DNA from: Aldrovandia affinis
Taxonomy: Eukaryota > Chordata > Actinopteri > Notacanthiformes > Halosauridae
Reading direction: 5' to 3'
DNA length: 64,000 bases
Assembly: GCA_029706075.1 (NCBI GenBank)
Contig: JAINUG010000149.1
Span: 1,391,001 to 1,455,000, forward strand
Positions within the stretch are counted from its first letter, which is position 1; the number at the start of each line of letters is the position of its first letter. The translations under genes and the position numbers were made by a program. Shown here piece by piece: positions 59,780-64,000 of this stretch. The notes beneath the pieces are model-generated. The model worked only from the letters and a program-made list of their open reading frames with translations, had not been told where the DNA came from and ran no database searches.

Positions 59780-61690
59780 TGCATCTCCTCTGCCCCACCC
59801 TTCTTATTCTTATTCTTCTTATTAATAAGAATTATTATTACAATTATTATCGCCGATACTAATTGTATATAATAAAAATATTTAACATAGCTCATGTAGA
59901 TCAGGTATGGTGACATGTGCAACAAAGTATCACATGGTCTAAGTAGTTAATAACGGTTTTCTATCGCATTCTTCCAATCAATCGCCACAAATGATTTTCT
60001 GCGTTTTCAGATGTTTTACCACACAGATGGAGCTATCCTGACACAGGAGTACTGACTGCAGCGAACACTGTCCTTTAATCCACCCATTTACTTCAACATC
60101 CAATTTAGTTTGTATATTCAACTGGCATCTTGAATTTGAGAAGTTTTCATCTTTTATTTTTAGACCAAAGGCTGAATGTGTAGAGCAACGAGCGATATCG
60201 TGATGCGAAGACGAACGCTGTTCAGAATGTGAGGCGTCGGCCAGCGAACCACACTCCACCGAGACGCCCGTCCCTTCAATTTCCATGAGAAAGTGTTTCA
60301 GAGATGCGGATTCTCTCCCCCCCCCGATTATTGCTTAATTAATACACTTCCACAGACACAAAGCTCTTAATGAATTTCGCTCTGTATAAATTACCTCGAC
60401 AATGTCGTTTTAATTTCATTCTGGGGCCTCAGACTGAGCGTAAGTGAATTGCCTTTTAATGAGCCAAAAATCAAAGCACGGCACACAGAGGAGAACACGG
60501 GCGGGGGGGTATTAACGTGGGAGAGGCCCAGGGCAGGCCTTCCACCAGCCAGGTGACTGAATAATAAGCCAACATGAGTTATGCCATTGTGCCAACATGA
60601 GTTAGTCCATAGCACGCACGCGCACGCACACACTCTCTGTACTCTCAACTGGAGCTTTCTGGGTGTAGGAATGAGTCCCAGATTCCCCTACACCAGCGAG
60701 CACGTTGGTAAAAACACAGTACTGCAAGGTGCCTTAAATAAATAATATCCATTCATTGGAAAGTCATTCATTAATCATAACGGGTGGCTACAACCTTCAA
60801 CCCGTGTCAAAAGAAAGTAAAACATTTATTTGAAATAAGAAGACAAAAGCCACTTCCCGTGCAAATTCGCGCAAATTCGGTCACTGAAGGAGAAATCCGC
60901 GGACCGCGATCGTATTCAAGGAGGTACCGTTTTAAGAGTCATTTAAAAAACGTTTGTCCTGGTAGATGGGATTAAAACTGGCAACCCTCTGCCCCAAAAC
61001 ACTTAGACACTTGGCAGATTCCCTGTTTTGCAGCCCTCCTACAACACAGAGGTGTATTTTTAAACCGGGCATAATGGGCGTAGGGTCTGCTCTGGGTTTC
61101 AAGCCTCTCCGTCCGCGCCCTAAAGCAAGACGTACGATTAGCCTGCCGAGCTAACGAGCGGTGACCCCAGCCTAGGGAACGTACCACTCTCTGTTCCCGC
61201 TCTAAGGGGTGACATCATCTTCCGTAGGCCCTCGCCCTGTCCTACCACAGCCAATCAGTGCAAGGCAGAACCTTCGCAAACACCACTCCTGATTACCGGC
61301 ACAGAAACCCTCCCAGTTCCAAACCTCGGCCACACAAAGCTTTTGCAACTCCCTGGTCTGTAAAGACGGGTCTAATTGTGCTTTTAGGAGCTGCTGCGAT
61401 GGGATCAATCTGGCTAGAGACTGCAGCGGAAGGCAAATGGAGACGGCTCGATATTTAACTGGTTTGTTCTCTGCATCGTCTGGCGAGTCCCAAAGGTTTT
61501 CACACGGCCAGAGTTTTCCCCCACTGCAGCTGGACATCAATCGGAGAGGCAGAATTGCTTGTTGTCCTCAGGGCCTGATTGCGAACGTGGAAAACGGCAG
61601 CACGGGGAGCCGGGCAGGACTCCGCAGCGTAAGCCACGCTCGCGCCGCTCTGGACGATCCGGGTAGCGATCGGCATCGCACACACACTCC
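59780..61690. other. no gene recognised
   Basis: (TTCTTA/ATT)n at 59805-59850, then mostly unique sequence. The stretch 60320-60490 is AT-rich with TTAATTAAT and TTTTAATGA motifs and no repeat signature. Confidence 0.45.
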
Positions 61691-61699
61691 TGCTTGAGT

Positions 61700-62022
61700 C
61701 TTCTTCGCTGTTCTTTTTACCTTCTTATCCATGTACGATGTACAGTGCAATATGTGCAGATTTAAGTAGCCTATATTTGTGTATTTTTGTGTATTATATA
61801 TATTTATTTTTTTATATATTTATTTTTAATTTTTCTATTATTGTTGGGTATTTTTCAACTGTTTTCACTAATTTTTTTTTTTTTTTCTACTATTGTTGGT
61901 ATACTGTATGTTGTTCGTGACTGTGTTGTATGTTGTCCTGCACATTTAAGATGAGTCTATCTTAATTTCGTTGTACCCTGGTATAATGACAATAAAGACA
62001 TTCAATTCAATTCAATTCTTCT
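61700..62022 (+). repeat. LINE-type 3' UTR and tail
   Basis: AT-rich sequence, then GCACATTTAAGATGAGTCTA, ATTTCGTTGTACCCTGGTAT, AATGACAATAAAGACATTC and three copies of AATTC. This is a well-known end of fish LINE insertions. Confidence 0.8.
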
Positions 62023-62078
62023 CCTGGATAAGGCCGCTCATGCTGTTAAAACCCAGAGCATCAAAAGAGTGCAAACAC

Positions 62079-62442
62079 GGCCTCCTGGGTGGTCTAGCAG
62101 TTACAACCTGCAACGCTAGCCACTGCGGCCCGAGCTCAATTCCACCCGCCGGGCCAGTTTCGGCTCTGGCAGGGAGTGCCACTAGGGGGCGGCAATTAGT
62201 CGTCCGCCCTAGGGAGGGGGGAGGGAAGCCGATACGAGATTGCTGCATTAGGAGCGGCCCTGTGTGCATACCGGAGTTACGGTGACAACTTGGCAGGTTC
62301 CGGCTCGGAAGAGGCGATGCTCTGCCACATATCACTGCCGGTCTCAGGAGCTCTCAATATGAGAGTTTAATTGACGTGAAAAAGAGGGTATAATTGGCTA
62401 CTAAATTGGGATAAAAATGGGAAAAAAAAAAAAAAAAAAACA
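62079..62442 (+). mobile_element. full-length tRNA-derived SINE
   Basis: Head GGCCTCCTGGGTGGTCTAGC, B-box-like GAGCTCAATTCCACC, GGGAGTGCCACTAGGGGGCG, GGAAGCCGATACGAGATTGC and tail GTATAATTGGCTACTAAATT with a pure A-run of 18. Collinear with 54641-54993. A target duplication could not be made out. The long A-run suggests a fairly young copy. Confidence 0.87.
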
Positions 62443-64000
62443 GCAGAAAGAGAAATATAGCAAAAAAAATTTTTTTAAAGAGCACAAACGCACAAAGCAT
62501 GGAGATGGAGAGAAGACCAGTAAACGTGGGCGCCGCAGGGGTCCCACGGAGACCGATGCTGTGGAAAATGAGTTCATAAACAAATGTCTGCTAAGCGCTC
62601 CTTGATGTTCCACGTTTTTGGAGAATTCAGTGGCGAGCTTGCACAGGGCAGGTTCTTGAACACCTGGTGGGGTGGGGGGCTATGCACTTTGCCATTGACC
62701 CTACTGCCAAGATTTAGTCATGCTGCCTGTAATTTCAACACCTGGGGTTAAGTTAGCGGAGCTTCCTGTCACAGGAGGCAATAGAGGAGCTTGCAGGGGG
62801 GAGGGGGCTGGGGCTGTGAAGCCTTGTCCTTCACAAGAAAAGAAAAGCAGAAGAAGAAAAAAATGTCAGGACGGGGCTCCTGGGCAGCAGGGTGTCGCTC
62901 TGTGGCCACGCCCTGGGCCTCTGTGGCCACGCCCTGGGCGCTCTGGCCCTTTATGATTGCAGGACAAAGGTGAGGGTAAGGGAGGGGGTTGGTTAAAACC
63001 AACTGCAGTAGGTCGCATCCCACGTTCAAAATGTTGCATTTTATCATTTTTGTTTTTAAAGGCAAAAGAAATACCACCGGCTTGACGCCAATTCTTGCTG
63101 CGACGCGTTTAAAAGGGCTACGTTAGCATCAATAAATCCCGATGTCTCTCTCCAACAGACTTGAGGAAAATCAATAACGGCCGTACGGAGAGGGAAACGG
63201 CATTGTAACAGAAGGAGGGGAGCAGTCGTGTGCGTCTCCGATCGCTCGATTCCCTGGGGGGGGCAGCGTTTCGTGCCGTGGCGTGTCACGAGCTCCCCAG
63301 ATCCCACGAGGGAGCTGGACAAAACCAAACCCAAAAACTGAGAGCCCTGTCACGCTCATACGCCCGCTTCCTCTGCGCACCTGCTCCCAAACCATCCGCT
63401 TCACACCCCCGCTATGAGACAGAGAGAGAGAGACAGAGAGACAGAGAGAGAGAGAGAAAGAAAGAGAGAGAGAGAGAGAGAGATAAGGAGAGAGAGAGGG
63501 GGAGAGATAAGGAGAGAGAGAGAGAGAGGGAGAGAGAGAGGGAGAGAGAGAGGGAGAGAGAGAAAGAAGTCCTGTCTGCTCTGCCAAGGCGGCGTAATGT
63601 TAACAGCATCCTGGTTATGATGCTCACACTAATAAAACCCAACGCTGCACTGGCTGCCTGCTCCTATTTGGAGGCATGGCATTGCCACTTGACAAAATGT
63701 ACATTCTATCATTTAACACAGTTCAGGCTGCATCTCAACAAAGGGTGAGTTGCAGAGAATGGATCCGCTTCGTAAGTGGGTCATGCGCTTTGAGAAATTT
63801 GAGAACCCTCAAAAAGGTCCTAAAAGGACTAGCCTACATTTTACCCGACACCACTTTTGATTTTGGCACCGCACATGGGGCTCATCAGAGAATAAAATAT
63901 TAAGACAACAAATTGCGGGTGAATCCATGTGTGCAATTATCTGCACCTCAAAAAAAGGAGGAAAAATAAATAATTATCTCCCCCCACTCCACTCCGAGGA
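62443..64000. other. no gene recognised; purine tract
   Basis: Contains a duplicated TCTGTGGCCACGCCCTGGGC at 62900-62940, and a GA-rich tract at 63418-63570. Nothing exon-like recognised to the right edge. Confidence 0.45.

Overview
The window looks like nuclear DNA from a ray-finned fish. It has one recognisable vertebrate gene in small exons separated by long introns, very dense (CA)n/(GT)n microsatellites, tRNA-derived SINEs, Tc1-like and hAT-like DNA transposon remnants, and short LINE-type 3' tails of the kind common in fish genomes. No prokaryotic genes, rRNA, CRISPR array or convincing stand-alone tRNA gene was found. The species cannot be fixed from sequence alone.

The gene is a nectin, on the minus strand, and the best match I recognise is nectin-3. 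Six coding exons were read with GT/AG borders and compatible phases: Ig V (38476-38823), Ig C1 (30546-30845), Ig C2 in two exons (27906-28023 and 27162-27313), a terminal exon with transmembrane helix and long afadin-binding tail ending EWYV (22199-22851), and an alternative transmembrane exon about 16 kb further downstream (6117-6261). The C2 exon can join either transmembrane exon in frame, which predicts two membrane-anchored isoforms with different cytoplasmic tails. The signal-peptide exon was not found and probably lies beyond the right edge (above 64000), so intron 1 would exceed 25 kb. Any further tail exon after 6117 probably lies beyond the left edge.

Layout: 1-6116, LINE-type fragments, a GT block and a GC-rich stretch with no gene. 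6117-22198, alternative exon, a 21-kb intron containing SINEs, and a probable 3' UTR of the long isoform (about 17.9-22.2 kb). 22199-38823, the Ig and membrane exons, with long tandem repeats lying directly against three of them. 38824-64000, probable intron 1, filled with microsatellites, Tc1/hAT remnants, minisatellites of 32 and 39 bp, and SINEs.

The most unusual feature is local. The acceptor of the Ig C1 exon sits at the edge of a 1-kb pyrimidine-rich (transcript strand) minisatellite whose units resemble the acceptor region itself. The Ig V exon is bracketed by an inverted repeat and has a 0.57-kb composite CA array starting within about 20 bases of its donor. No new multi-gene system was found.
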